Below are positions 44,833-59,600 of a DNA stretch of 64,000 nt, piece by piece. Under the pieces are notes generated by a model that searched no databases, had not been told where the DNA came from, and saw only the letters and a program-made list of their open reading frames with translations. The number at the start of each line of letters is the position of its first letter. Within the stretch, counting starts at the first letter, position 1. A program made the translations under genes and the position numbers. Location: positions 2,062,738 through 2,126,737 of the forward strand of contig JACTAT010000006.1 of assembly GCA_014526335.1 (NCBI GenBank), given 5' to 3'. This DNA comes from Chrysaora quinquecirrha (lineage: Eukaryota; Cnidaria; Scyphozoa; Semaeostomeae; Pelagiidae).

Positions 44833-45257
44833 AAGAGGGGGTATTTTGGGGGTCTGGAAACCGAAAATCCGTTCAAAATTTCCTCAAAAACCGTAAAACC
44901 GTGCGATATTTTCAACAAAATCCGTATGGTACGATTCGAGTTCCCGTTTTCACAAAAATTGCACAGAGAATCTGTGAAAACTGTCGGCTCGTCAAATTTT
45001 ATTGTTCATTTCATATTTTCCTCCAATAACAATTTTTTTTCATTGCGGGCTAATCTGCAGGCTCATTGAGTCGGCATTCGGTACCAAAAACGCAAAATTT
45101 TAATCAAAAACCGGAAAAATTATCCAGAAATGCCGTAAAACCGTTCACCGACGAGATTTTGAAAACCCAAAAGCCGTGTAATTTTTCGGAAGATACCGAA
45201 AATCCGCACAAAAATATCGGCAAAACCGTGCAACCGTAAAACCCAAACACCCCCTCC
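44833..45257. mobile_element. MITE with GAGGGGGT ends
   Basis: Starts GAGGGGGTATTTTGGGG and ends CCCAAACACCCCCTC. The interior repeats AAAACCGTGCGA/CCGTAAAACCG motifs in both orientations. It lies about 225 bp upstream of the CSTF3 start codon. Confidence 0.72.
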
Positions 45258-45481
45258 TCCAAATTTTACGATTTTGCATAAATGGAAAAAACTCGACAAT
45301 TACAACAACAGCACCCCATAATGCATTTCGTCATTAGCAAGCTCACTGTTCTCCTCCTCCGTAGCAATAAACACGCGGTGTCAATGGTGCCTCTGTCTGT
45401 TGTTCTCAATTAGGCTTTTTTGCATGGGCAACATCAGTTGTCAGAAATTTTATAGTTTTTAGAGTGAAAAAGGCTTTCAAG

Positions 45482-47565
45482 ATGAACATACACTCCAGTA
45501 ATCAAAAGAACACAGCTTCTTTGGTAAGTAAATAGGAAGATTTCTCAGCCAGCTCCAGCTGTCTACCTACCAAAATCCAAAATGGCCTAGCCCTCTCCTC
45601 TGCCATCAATCACATCCATCAAACAGAGGGACATGGACAGAGGGACATGGACCTTTAAATTTTGAAAGTCAGCTTGTGCCTGCCTGACTTTGAACCTGGA
45701 TTCCGTTAAATTTCATGAAATCTGCATGGAATGGTCACCCAGCTGTATTAATTTGATTTTGATAATCAGACATTGGAAAGACTGCTTATTAATTGGGCAA
45801 AAGAGTTTCTGACCTGCATTTTAACAGTTTATCCTAATCATAAAGGGATGAATGCTTGATGCTGTGGAAAATGCAGCAGGACATTAGGTCTGTCAAAGGT
45901 GGAAGGTGCTGGGTATGAAAAACAATTGTATGATCTCATTAATTATTATCTCATCAAATAAGTTTGCTCCACATGGACAAGATATTGCCTTCACAGCTCT
46001 GTCCTTTTTAAATCAGCCATGCAGCTTGCATAAAAAATAAAAGGACAATAGGTCAAATGACTTTTCTATAATTTTTTGCCACACAAAATGTGCATGACAT
46101 CTTTAGGCTATTGCAACTTGCCTCCGCAAAAACCAAACTTTCCATTCTGGGTCCATTGTCAGCCACCCTCCCCTCCCCTATGAAATGCAAAATAGAAAAT
46201 AACAGATTTGAAATCAGTGCATGAAAAGTCATAGATAGCAATTAAAGGTTTTGAAGTATATAGAATCTTGTAACTTTGTTATAAATTTTTTGCAGCACTT
46301 TTGCAGTACTTTGTTCCTAACATGGTAGAATTTTACTTAATAACACATAGAACTATCTTTTTGCAGTCTGAGCCAATATCACATTGGAGTACAACTGAAA
46401 GAGGGCGCAAGGCTGAAGAGAAGTTATTAGAGTCTCCATATGATACTGAGGCATGGGGTGTGCTTGTAAGAGAGGCCCAGGTAAGACAGACAATGATGTT
46501 TTGAACATAGTTTCAGACTTATTTTTTTTTAGAACCCCTTCCAATCAGTGCCCTTGTCCTTTGTTCAGCAAAAATTTAACTCTTCTTCAATGGGCATAAG
46601 CATTACAACAGATTACAGTCAACCGGGGTGACTTTGGACACTTTTTGGTATTTTTCTATGAATATTACAAACACTAATCATATAATTCTTTTAACTCTTT
46701 GATAAAAGTAACAAAGGTCCAAAGTAAATTTGAAAAGTGGTGTCTGTTATTTCCTTGATCTTATCTCCCTCGCGGTAATTTAAAATAAAATCGTCCGAAG
46801 TCACCCCACCTAATCTGGGGTGACTTCAGACAGATGTAATGTTTTCGTATTGAAAAAAATCAAGACATATTTTGAAGATGTTAAAAAAAGCTACAAAGAG
46901 TTTCCAAAAGATTCAAAAAGAGAAGATCTGGCAAGAAATTTTGCAGAAGGTTCCATCTGTTGGTGAGGAAAGACATCAAAACAAATTCGCTCCATTTAGG
47001 CCCATTGCGATAAATTTGCGAGCCGGCTCTTTTAGTGTTTCTGGACTGAGTTAATAAATTTCAGTCAAAGCAGGAGTTTCACCCTCGAATAACTTTAAAA
47101 AGCTTAATTCATGAATTCTTAAGCTTCTCAAGCGCCATCACAAAAGCAAAAAGCAGAAACAATATTTTTGTCCGAAGTCAACCAGCAGTCTGAAGTCACC
47201 CCTGTAGATGGTGCTGACAATTAGAGAATTGCAAAGCATGATTCTGATCAGCCAAAACATACACAGTTAATTAAGTAGAATATAATAACCCACCACATTA
47301 GTGCTTATCCAACAAAGTACCCACAAAATACCACCACATGGAGCATAATAACCTGCCACATCAACCATAATAACCCACAATAGTAGTGCTTATCTACCAC
47401 AGTAGGCAAAAAATACCATCACAAGAAAGATTGCTAGGGAAACTTCAGGAAATTGCTGAAACCCAGTGGAGAAAACATCCTTATTACCGCAATATAACCT
47501 AGGCAGCAACAACCCATCATCATCATCAACAATGTTATCTACATCATTATCATCATCAACATCAA

Positions 47566-47614
<49 letters not shown>

Positions 47615-50600
47615 TTCAGCATCATTTGACATTCATCCAATTCCAGATATACCTCTCCTGCAGCTGGTGCATGAGAATCACAATTATTTTTCATAGCACC
47701 AGGGTTCCTGTGTTTGGTGCTAGTATATTATTTTTATTGTGTTTGGTTGTGTTCTGTTACAAGTTACAAAGTTGGAAAGTCTGTCTAATATCATGCTAAA
47801 AATTAGATGTAGTCAACTGTTTCCCGTGAATTTCCCTAATCACACCATATATCTGTTTGTGCAGCAACCCTTATAATTGAGTTTGTTATATTGTCAAGAA
47901 AATCTGGAGCTCATACTTCTCTTATTTTCAGAACCATCCAATTGCATTTTCCCGTCCAATGTATGAAAGAATTGTGAAACAATTTCCTTTGGCTGGAAGA
48001 TACTGGAAGCTTTACATTGAGCAAGAGGTCTTACTACAATTTATATTCTGTTTTTTATTACTCAGAAGCATGAGGTGACAATATGCAAGCAGATTTGTTA
48101 GAAAAATGGAATATTTATATTTTTTGCCATTCATGAGGCTTGGATACCATATTTCCTCTGGGCAGTGTGTCTGTCTTATAAGGGCTTCCATTTGACACAT
48201 CCTGTTGAAAGTAAAGATACACATGTTTGTAAATGTCTCAATCTATAGTTTAGGTTTGAAACTTCCTGAGTGGCTCCATTTTAAAGCCTGGTTACAATCT
48301 AGTCATTGATGGTCATTAATGGTCGTTACAGTCTTTGCAAAACAAGTTTACAGCTACTTCAAAAGATCATTCACCAAATACTCGGTCATTGAGGCCCTTT
48401 CAAAACAAACTTTTGTAAATTCTAGTGTCAATAGGGGCCTATGATAGGGGGCCCAGAAGCCACAAAAAAAATAAGCTTTAAGCCGCAATCTGTCAACAAA
48501 TAAATGGCTAAGCTGCTGCCAATTATTTTTGCTTGTGGACATCACACTAACAGCTCCAATAGCTTGTCAATCGACATTCATCCAGTCGCTTTTTTGCTTG
48601 GATACTTTTCCTACTTCGTTTTCTAGAGCCACAGAGCCCTCTTTTGAAATTCAGAATGTATGTTGCCTTTTTTCCACTTAAAAGCCACGGCCATAGAAAA
48701 AGCATTTCAAAGTCCGTAAGCCGCATTCAAAATTTGGGTTGAAGCCGTGAAGCCGCATACCTATAATAGGCCCCCATTAATCTTTCTTAGCTCATTATTG
48801 CTTTTTTCTTAAGTTTCCTGAAGCCATGAAATTTTTCAAATTTAAAATGATCAAACTTGATAACGAACATAAACAGCTATGTGAATGTGACCATAAGATA
48901 GACATCTATTGGAATCAATATGGTATCCATCTCGTTTAAAGGATGTTTTTCTATTTACTTGATATACCATGAGGATTTCCTGAAATCTGCTGGCTATCAG
49001 TCATCTGATGCTTCATGTAAAATTATGTTCCAAATCTGTTTAAAACAGAACGGATTTTCTCAGAACAAAATTGAGAATTTTCAAATTATTGGTTTAGTTG
49101 AGGTTTGCTAATCGAAATATTTTATCTTTGATAATTAAATCTATTTATTGCAGGATTTATGAAAATACTTTTTTAATTCCGAAAATTCTGCATCTCTGGT
49201 TTTTCAAGACACTTTCTTTCTTTAGGAATCTGTTTGTTCATATTTGATGTGAAATGCTAACAAAAATTAATTGTTTATGTAAGGATCCTCAGCACAGAGT
49301 TTGGGTTGAAAACTCAAGGCGATTTTTCTCCATTAGGGTGTTTGTAGCTAAGCTTAAAGTATATTTTCAAAATACAGAAACGCATTTGCATTGCCAATTC
49401 AGAGCATTGCATTGCCAATACAGAGCATTTAAGGGTGCTTAGAAGGAAAGAAGAATAAATTTTGGAAGGTTTATTGGAATTTCTCTTTCTCTACAGTGAA
49501 AACCTAGAGTAAATTTTGAAGGAATGGTATTTTTGGGTTGTTATAGATTTCTTCGACATGTCAGATGTGATAGTAATGCAGGGTCTTTAGCTACTCCATT
49601 ATAGACTTACTACATTCGTCATAGTCTACGCTCCTCCACACTCCACCACTCCGCTCAAACAACTCTTAGGAAACCGTAGAGGAGACATCAATTATGTTTT
49701 TGTGGTTGTTGTATCCGTTTCCGAAAGAGTGAGAGGAATGTAATAAGTCTAACTCCATTGCACACTCAAAGCGTTTTCACTATTTTTCATACAGCACAAA
49801 ATCAAAATTAACTCCTTTTTCTGTACGCTGTATTACAGGCGAGAAATCTTGTCTGTTATGCGACCTTCCGGTAACTTTGTTTCTTCTTCTTGTGCATAAA
49901 TACATACTGAATTTTCCTAAATTTTCTTATACTCGTCGACTACTAGACGACAGTTTATGAGTTTACGGCTGCTTGACCATATATACATCATGTATGTAGC
50001 TTCTAATAATGAAAGTAGAACAACTTGTGAAAGCAACCACTGCTTCTGGTCCACCGAACTAAGACTTATTCCAGCGCGTTGAGCTCTTAGCGTTTATAAC
50101 AACATTAAGCCTCTGAAATCAAGGTTAGCTGTATTTGATGGTCAACGCTTTTTCCTATGGGGCTTTATGGACGAAAACCTTGTTGCAGAATTTTTCTCAA
50201 ACACATTGACTTTGCGTAGCGAAAAATTCTTGTAAAGGAATCTAACATCGACTGCTGTTAGATGCTGAGACCAGAGGAACGCTGGGTTTGGGCTTTCTAA
50301 ATAGTACTACCACCGATTGAATAGTCATCAGATTACAGCTTATTATAAATAAAGGGTAATGGAGAATAAGAGGGTAACCACTCTTACATTGCCTCACTTT
50401 TGACTTCGAGTCTTGACTCACCAGTCCTTCCTATCTTTGTGACTGCAGCTCAGTGATTCCTTTCCTGTTTGCGCTGGTAGCTATCCTAAACCTTTACAGT
50501 GGTTTTTTACTGGTTTGTTATCGAACATACGGCAGCTTTTGGATTGCTAGATAGAAGACTCACGAACGGCAAATGATTCGCCTCTTCTAGCTACAGCAAA

Positions 50601-53600
50601 TGAATAGAAACGTGTATTTTAAGTCTCTATGTCTTGGTCTCGGTCTGAGGATGGCAATCTTTAGAGAAATGTAGAGTCGGCTCTTCAATGATCAACAAAA
50701 TACAGTTGAATTGTAGAAGCGTAGAAGCAGTAGATTATTCCGCAAAGATGGATTCAGGAGCATTTGAACATGATGCATTGCGTTCAAATATCAATCAATT
50801 TTCTATAGATATTTCCAAAGAATCACTGTGGATCCCGCTGTAATACAACGCAAAGTATTATGGACAAATGCCCCAAAACGTCATCTTTTGCAGAATCTAT
50901 TAGTGCAGTGTGCAGTTCCTTTGTTATTCACTGTTTGTCTATCAACTGGCATCAAACCATATGTTTCCAGATCCGACCTAGGTCTTGTTGTAGATATCCG
51001 ATAATGTGTACGGCACCAAATGTTTATAAGATTTGTTTCAATGTATGTAGTTTGTTCTTGAAAGCCGGTGAACAGTGCCATTGCAGAAACGAAAAAAAAT
51101 CACTTGTGCGCGTTACCATACCGCTTGAAATGAATCTTCTGTTTATGATTGGAACACAGGAATACATGTTTGTAAAAGGATAATCATATAATACATAAGC
51201 TAATCAAAGAGTCAATATAAAGAGTCTACTTATTGCACATCAAATAAATCAGTAGATACATTCTGATAATATATAAACAATTTTTGAGTTGCACATACTT
51301 AATTGCGATGAACATCGGAAAAATTATGGGCAAATACTTAGAAAGTGCACCTTTCTCATAAGCAACTTGTCTAAACAATTAGAATGAAATTTTGTTAAAC
51401 TTTTTGGTTGAGATAGCTTTCCTTATAAAATACATTATTACAAACTACAGAGGGTGACTTCATACTGCCATTCGGCCTCCTTACCCTTCAGCATCCTTCT
51501 GTTTTTTGTTTGGCCGTGTTGAATCAAATTAATTTGGCTTGTTGCACTCGCAACACCTTATCCAAGACTTGTTTCCCAAGTCCAGAACTTTCGCTCACAT
51601 TGAATTGACTTGATGTTGTTGCTGTTCGCTACTGTCAGTTAGTTTTAGCGTCCAGCAATTCAATTCAATAGCGATGACTATGACTCATGTAGTAAGTCTA
51701 ACCTTATCCTACAATCCTTTAAGAATTTCCTCCGAATGTCGCTGTTTTAATGCTTATAACTTTAATGTACCCGACTCGTGTATACTTCCTTGCAACAGGA
51801 CTCAAGTATCTAAACCATACAACCTGGAATACAAAGGCTGTATGATTATGAACCATTCGGCGAAATGGTGCCTTTGGTGCTGGGGGCTGACGACATTAAT
51901 GCGCACAGCCCTAAAGCCCCCTGAAACGCAGCAGCGGGTTGATAACTGATAAATCGCACACCATTTCCTCTTTTTCGATGCAGGGTCGCATCCTTGCTCA
52001 TTACGGTCGAGAGTGGCGTATGAGGGGGTAAAAGGTCTGCGGCCCGGAATCAAAAGGTGCTCGCAATAATTCTCTTGTATGCTTCTCCCAAACCACGTAA
52101 AAACCGGGTACGATTTTATTCTCCCGAGGGGTCGCGCTGCCTATCGAACGCCCTAGCTTTTGTCTGTACTTCCTCCTTGCAAGTATGCCATGCTTCTCCG
52201 CGCTCATAACCTTAAACACACATTTCTTATAAAGGATAGGGGTTGCTTCATGCTTGTTGGCTTTGTTTTCGTGGCTGCGTGCTGCACGACTACTCCATGC
52301 GTTATTTTCATTTTATATGATATATTTACTTTTATACATGCTACATGTAGAAACCCGTCCACTTTTAAGTTTTTCTTTCAAACGGTCAAAGGAAAGCATT
52401 TTGAATCCAAGATCGTCACCAAGGTTGCTGTCGATAAACTTCATCTCCTTAAATACAAAAAGGCTGAGAGAAACTGGAAAATTCTTTTGGGGTGTGCAAG
52501 CTGTTATTCCCTTGAGTCGTGCGCGGATAGAGGACATCGCGTCCGCTTGAATTACAGTGACTGCAAAGACCGTTCTAACCCGCAATCAGTCAATGCTAAT
52601 ATAGTAGGGTAAAGGGGACGTAACATTCTTGCTATATACTGCTTGCTTGAGTCTGCTGTAAAGCCAATTTCTTTCCAATTGTATTATTACTGAATCCGTA
52701 ATTTTAAGTCTTAAATGCTCTGTTTTGAACAGCGCTAGCGAAGTAAGACTTGTAAAAGTTGAGCTAAGACGCAAGTTGATTGAGGTCGCAAAGATCGCAA
52801 AAGCGCTCTTTAACTAGCAAACTATTGCAGAGCCCGTCTGGTCTTCTTCTTCTTGCAAAAGTCGCACTGAGTAACAAAATAATGTTGCTACAACCATTTA
52901 CAAGAACAAAAATGAGTTGAGTAACTTTTGTCACTAAGCTCTTAGACTTATTGCAAAGCGTCGCTGAGTCGCTGTTTTCGCCGTCTTCACTTTAATTCAA
53001 CTCATTCCAAAAATTGTAAATTCTAAATCCTTTATGTTGTTTTAATGGCAGAAATCAAACTGACAAGTATCAGTTGGTGTTGTGCGTTGAGAGTCTAGGA
53101 GCGAATATGAAACTTATGTATTTAGTCTACTAAGTGCTCAGATTCGAACTGACGTGTTCCCGATACTAACATAGTTGTATCAACTTTGTCGATAATGATG
53201 AACGAATGGACGAATGCTACCAAATTACTTTCCAAGTCTTCACCTTTCACCTTCGCTTGCTTCTATTGGGCTTCCATTCCTGCCAAGTCTCTTGTTACAT
53301 ATTAACCTTCTATGCTGCATATTCATTGTCCTATGATTTAGGACGACAGCTTTCTAACCCCGTTGTTTTAATTACTAAAGTCTTTACACGACGCAAGCTG
53401 TGAAGGCGTAACACCGCAACTACCCTTGATATTCCTTGGGGAGAGTGAGGAAACTGGGGAGAAGATAAAGAGAGAAAAGCCCAATCAGTTACCCAACGAA
53501 ACTTCACCCATGATTGTTTCACTGACAGCTTAGAGTCTATTTGCGTTTGATACCCAGGGTAGGCGTTCCCTATTGCAGAATACATACCCACAAGGAAACG

Positions 53601-56600
53601 GAATGAAAGCGCCTAGTGTTGCCACAACCCATATTTCGTATCGTTACTTTGAAAACTATGGGTGCGCTTAGACTTATTCCATGAGTCGTAGTTTTCGCTT
53701 CTTAGGCCAATCTTATTTCGATAGGTTGCTCAGAACTACAGGCCATCCAATTTAATATTTTTAAGTAAATAGTTGTTGCTGTTGCTAAATACTGCCGTTG
53801 CTTTCTACAAAGAGTGGGACTTATGTCATGAGTCTAGGGTGCGTTAACGCTTGGCCTCTTATAATAAACAACATTGTCACTCACTAACATTGCGAACCAT
53901 ATTTCGTTCATCCGGGTGACTCGGTTAAGTCTTGATTCTCTAGCCTCTACCTTCGGAAGGTTACTGTAAACCATTTCATGAAACGTTGTTTTAGTGTAAA
54001 TTTGGACACCAAATAAAATGGTAATATTAATATGTTTAAAATAAAAACGTCTGTGCTTTCAAGACTGCAGTTTTGCAAGAATCATCATAGAATCAATTGA
54101 AACAAATGATTTTCTAAAATAACTTTCTTTTGTATACGCTGGCGCTAGTCTTTCTGTTCTTCATGCAACACATTCTGTTTGGGGATCTCTTCTATTTTAG
54201 CTAATATTTAACATGATGTTGAACGTATGTTTTGCTTGTTCACCTAGGTAATCAGCTCTTATTTTATATCGCTTTGAATAGGCAGCTATGGAAGTGATGG
54301 CGTCCGGGCCGTTTGTCCTTGATCCACTGCGTTTAGACACGTTGAGACATCGAATTTCAAGTTCATAATTGCAATTAATTATGTATAAGAGAGCAACGAA
54401 TCTTGGTCAAATGCCCTTAACACCATCTATTCCTCAATCGCCTGTTGTATAGGGAAGCTTCATAAGCCCGCCTTTCATTTTCCTGATGATTTTGAAGAAT
54501 TTTTCGGAAACTGCAGCACAGATTTAAAAGCCAACGAGATTCAGAACGTCTGCGTCCTAGTAAGTTTGTGACGTCAAGTTACGTTAAAAAGTTGCATTCC
54601 GATAATTAATTTTGACGAAATTCAACGCAGCGATGTAGCGCGAAAAAGGGTGCGCAATGTGGAAAATAATAACGGATTTTTCACTAAGACGTGAAATTGC
54701 GTTTGTCAGTTCACTGGAGGGTTCCTTTAGACCAAAAGATCTGTAGTATGTCTAGTTTGGTGGCAGACTATCGACATCTCATAGGCGCATGCGTTCTATA
54801 CTATTTCTATCAGTAGTTCAGCAGAAGTTATTTAATTGGTGACTGCGATGGCAAACTGCATGGTAACACCGTTCTTTTTATAAGTCCTAATTAGGAGGGA
54901 TAGAAAAAGCATATTGGGGGACAGAAGGGTGTGATTTTGCGCAGCAACACCGAAGCAGAAGCAAAGGGTCTGCAAGCAAGAAGCTGAAAAAAAATGTCTC
55001 TTTCCGAGAACAATTCCAACAAAAGAATTTCAGTATTGCCGTACGTTAAATCATTGAGGCAGAAGGTATCCGTCTCTCCTATAATCCAGCAAAAATGCAG
55101 AGATATAAAATCTGAAACACAACTCAAAAGATGTAAACTGGTAACAATTGACGTAGGAGCTTTTCAGAATTAGAGGGGAGGGACATGGGGAAAAGGCTAG
55201 AGCCACACCTTGGTTTAAGGGGGTTGTGCAGCGTGGTCTAATCCAATTGGCTCTTGGTGTCAGAAAGCTCAGCGGGGTCGGGCTTGGAGTCCCAGCCACG
55301 ATAGCGTCAGTCACAGCAAAGGCCGAGGTCTCGATTAATTAACCTACTACTGAGGTCGTAGCGACTGGCGCTAAGTACACCATTTCACCTTCACCTTAGT
55401 TTATAATCTACTATTTCAAGGCTTGTCATTTACTTTTATCTGTTTCACTACCGTATTCAATTTAGACTTACCCCATTGTTGCAATTCGGGACAGTATGTG
55501 TCCCCTTATCCAAGTTTTACACTCCAAATCCCACAGAGTTCTTATACTCTATATTAAGGCGTCACGTACTTGGGCATTTTCATTCCTCTATTATGGTGCT
55601 CGCTTGATCTCTAAGCAATCAAACTTTGAGCACTCTCATCCCCTATGCTTAGCTCAATCAAATGTTACACAAAACAATAATGAATATTTTAATCCAATTG
55701 CATTGAAACCTTGCTTTCGGAATTCCAAAACAGGGGGCTATTCTTGCCAGAACCACTTCCATGTACTCCCACGAAATCCAGTTCATTTCTTTGCGTTTTC
55801 CCCGAACCTTTACTCCGGAGTAAGATAGATAACTGCAGGCTCTCATAATTGAAAAATCTGAATTATTGATGTCGAGTGAAGGGCGCTTAACAAGAACGTT
55901 TTCGAAAAGGGGGATAATTCTTTCCAAAATAGACCACCTGTGTTGGTTTCTAAAATTTTGGGAACGGGAGACATGGCTTAATCAACACTATGGTTAGCAA
56001 GTGTATGAAGAAACGCGAAAAAACGAGTGGGAACCGCAGGAAACCGCTCAAGGCCGCGAAGCCGAACTGGATAATGCGAAGAAGCGCGCGAAATTCATGT
56101 GTGAAGGCTTTTCGTAGTAGAGCAGATGTGCAAAAATTGCGAACTAGAAGCATCAAACTCTTTCACAAAAACAACGTTTAAGAAACTTTCCTGAAAGAAC
56201 TTAAAGCATAACACTATTGTATCTCATTTTTGGTACCCTTTGAAGAGGTTCAGGAAAGCTCTTGTTGAGGTTTTAAATGTGAACAATCCGGGGTTAAAAC
56301 CGAAGGAAACCGAGCTAGGGACTCTGACATCTTTTGTAAGCTCATCGTGAATCTCAAGCAAGAAAGACGAACTTTCGTTTATAAGAAAAGAAAGAAATAA
56401 GAGTCTACTCGACATTTGAGGGCGTTAGTTTGGGACTTTCATCTCCTAAATTCTGAGAAAACTAGTCTCCACTCCAGAAATTTTCGGATCCAGACGCCGA
56501 AAAACACTTTTTTGAAAAATAGAAGTTGATTTGGATGCAATTTCTCTGAAATCTGAAATTTCCGAAGTCTGCGAAATCTCCCAGCTCTGGAGTTGGGGAT

Positions 56601-59600
56601 TCTGGGGCCTCAAAAGTGACCAATTTTCCCTAGAGCTGTCCCCTTTTTATAAGTTGAACATAATATTAGCTAAATGAATAAATTTTAAAATTTGATTAAA
56701 ATAAGTTTTTCTTTGCTGTCCCACGAGTTAACTGAGTATATAATACGTACTTTTTATCGCTATATTGCAAATAGCTTTCGTTTGCTATCGTACGACACCG
56801 TACGAACATTAGAGTTTCTGTTATGCTAAAGCAATTGTTTTGTATTTTCCAACCCCCCGTTTATTCCAACCCCCGTTTATTAAATTTTAACAATATTTCC
56901 GATTATTCCCACCCCCGATTATTCGGATTAGTTCAGCGCAAAGCGACGCACTATCTGAGGCCCTGGATTATTCTGGTGCGCATGCAAAGTTTCCGAGCTA
57001 CGTTTCTGCTTGTCGCAAAAAATAATTATTGAGAAATTTTGCGACATGGCGAAACAACCAACGGTCAACCATGTTGACCACAGACAACAAAATTCCAAAT
57101 GTTTGACAAACAACTTTTTAGTCGTTAAGACCTGGTATACACACGCTAGGTAATGTCTGCGCAGTATTGTGGAGGATGTGCAGTATAATGTGGAGGGATT
57201 TTCGCAGTAATGTGGAGGGTGTTCAGTAATGTGGAGGGATATCATCAGTATTGTGGAGTGATTTTTGCAGTAATGTGGAGGGTGCGCTGTAATGTGGAGG
57301 GCTATCTTGAAATAATGTGGAGGGCTATCATCAGTAACGTGGAGGGCCATTTTGCAGTATTGCGGAGGATGTTCAGTATTGTGGAGGGCTATCTTGCAGT
57401 AATGTGGTGGCTGCGGATTAATGTGGAGGGCTATCTTAAAGCAATGTGGAGGGCTACTATCAGTTATGTCCCACCAAATATTTATTACTAGCATTTGTAA
57501 GATTAGTCGCCTCTTCACTGCGTGCGCACGAATAAGGTGGACAACTCCCCGCTCATAGACTATCCAGTGGAACATGTTCGTGCCAGAAGGGTAAGATTCG
57601 GTTTTGATTTTGTATACGCCTGTAGGCCTACATAAACAACTGGCTTATTTGGTCTGATGTTGGTTTGTGCCTTGAATTTCTTTATTAATGCTAGAATTGG
57701 TTGTTTTTAGATGAGAGAAAAGAACTTTGAACATGTTGAAAAAGTAAGTTTATCTTTAGAGACTAACTCGACAAGCCGATGCCAAATGATTCGATTAAGC
57801 AAATCGATTTTAATTAACCGATAGTTAGGTTAGTTGGGTCCTCTTATGTCGCAGACTATCGGCGATCATGGCCTTGCGATGCTTGCCATTTACGAGAACA
57901 TCAATTTGCGATGATCAGCGACGATTGCCGACCATCACCGACAAGCCAAAAAGTGTGTTTCTTGTGATCCTCGGCACAGGACGAAAAATCCATGTCAAAA
58001 CGAGGTTTTTGTTTTCTGGGTCATACATGACAGCAGTGGGGACGGAGGATTATCGATCATCGCGGATAAGCCGAATGTGTGAACACTTCATCGGCGATGA
58101 TCGCGGACGATCGCGGACTGTCTGCGATCAGGTTTGCGACATATGGGAACCAGCTTAAGCTCAACCTTTATTGTTGAATACCTAAATTTTTAGCGCATAT
58201 CTTTGATTAAGCACACCCTGTCGGATTGCTTCATTCTCAGGGGCCAGGTCTTAATAATCCTTCAAAATCTATTGCAAGATTGCACAATAGTAGCTTGCAC
58301 TGAGAGCTTACATCTACTGTCATAGAAATCCCTTCAGAGCTTCGAAAATCCCTTTAATCTCTTCAAAATCCCAGTTACTTTCTCTCAAGAATCCGTAAAC
58401 CCTTGGGAAACCCTTTAACAGGAGAATGATTACTTTATTTTGTCGTTTGCAGTCAAAAGCGTAACTCTAGTGTAACGTGTTACATAGAGTAACATTATCT
58501 CGACTTTTCCTTTCTTGTTTTTTGCTGCCTTTTAATGTCTCTCTTATTTTTGCTCCCATAGCTATTTCAAAGGTGTCTGATGAAAGTTTTAAACATTGAT
58601 CTCTGGAAATGCTATTTGTCTTACGTGAAAGAAACCAAACAAAATATGCCGAATTTTAGGTAGGAAAATAAAACCTACGACTCTCGTTTCGCCTTGATAA
58701 CCCCATGATAACCGAAGGAATACACGTTTTTTTTATAAGAAAGTTTTTTTTGGGCCAGTATTGAAACTTTCTTAGATATTTCATGTTTTCAGCACCAAAA
58801 CTTTCTTGTGATTTTCTTAGCAAAATTTTTGGAATACAGTATTTTTAAGAATGCACAGTTTTAGGCACTGTATACATACCACGTTTTTCAAAGAAAAAAA
58901 TCATTAGACTCGTTTAATAGCAAGATGAGCGACTGAACAGAAGAGCAAAAATAACACACAGAACATTAGGAGTGAAAGTATGAAACAGAACTTTCTTAAG
59001 TTTCAAGAATCCAGTATTGAACTTTTTAAGATGTTGAGCACTACTTTCTTATAAACCACTTTCTTATAAAAAAAACGTGTATGCTGATAGATTTTTGCTT
59101 TTAGTACTTTAATGTTTTCCTTGCCACCAGCATCGTAATCATAATCTTCATCATCATCGACATCGTAATCATCATCATCAGGATCATCGTCTTCACTATC
59201 ATCACCACCACCATCATCATCATCATCCCGGCATCATCATCTCATCATGAGCATCACCACCGTCATCATCTCTGTCATCGTCGCTATCATCATTATCATC
59301 ATCGTCATCATCATCGTCAGCCTCATCACCATCATCCCAATCTTCATCATGATCATCATTATCATCGCTATCTTATCAACTAATCTAATCTATGTATGAT
59401 CATAATGACCATGAGCATTATCATCGTCTTTGGCATGGTAGTACGTCTTATGGAATAGAATCCTGAGACACGAACCCCATTAGGGTCAGCTATTGAAATT
59501 CATATTTGTACGCAAAGCGTATTTGAAGATATGGCCCATCAGTCAACTCTCTTATGTTTTTTTTATAGAGAAAAGATGATTCAAGCTTATGAATTCGCAG

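Noticed and set aside
47390..47632. Poly-Asp and poly-Ser frames
   Set aside because: Translation of an (ATC)n microsatellite on the two strands.
52160..52612. 150-codon open frame in the CSTF3 intron as a gene
   Set aside because: No recognisable domain, no splice or promoter support, overlapped by other open frames of similar length.
56928..57575. 215-codon minus-strand frame with His/Pro/Tyr periodicity
   Set aside because: Follows the TGTGGAGGG array and has no non-repeat conserved part.
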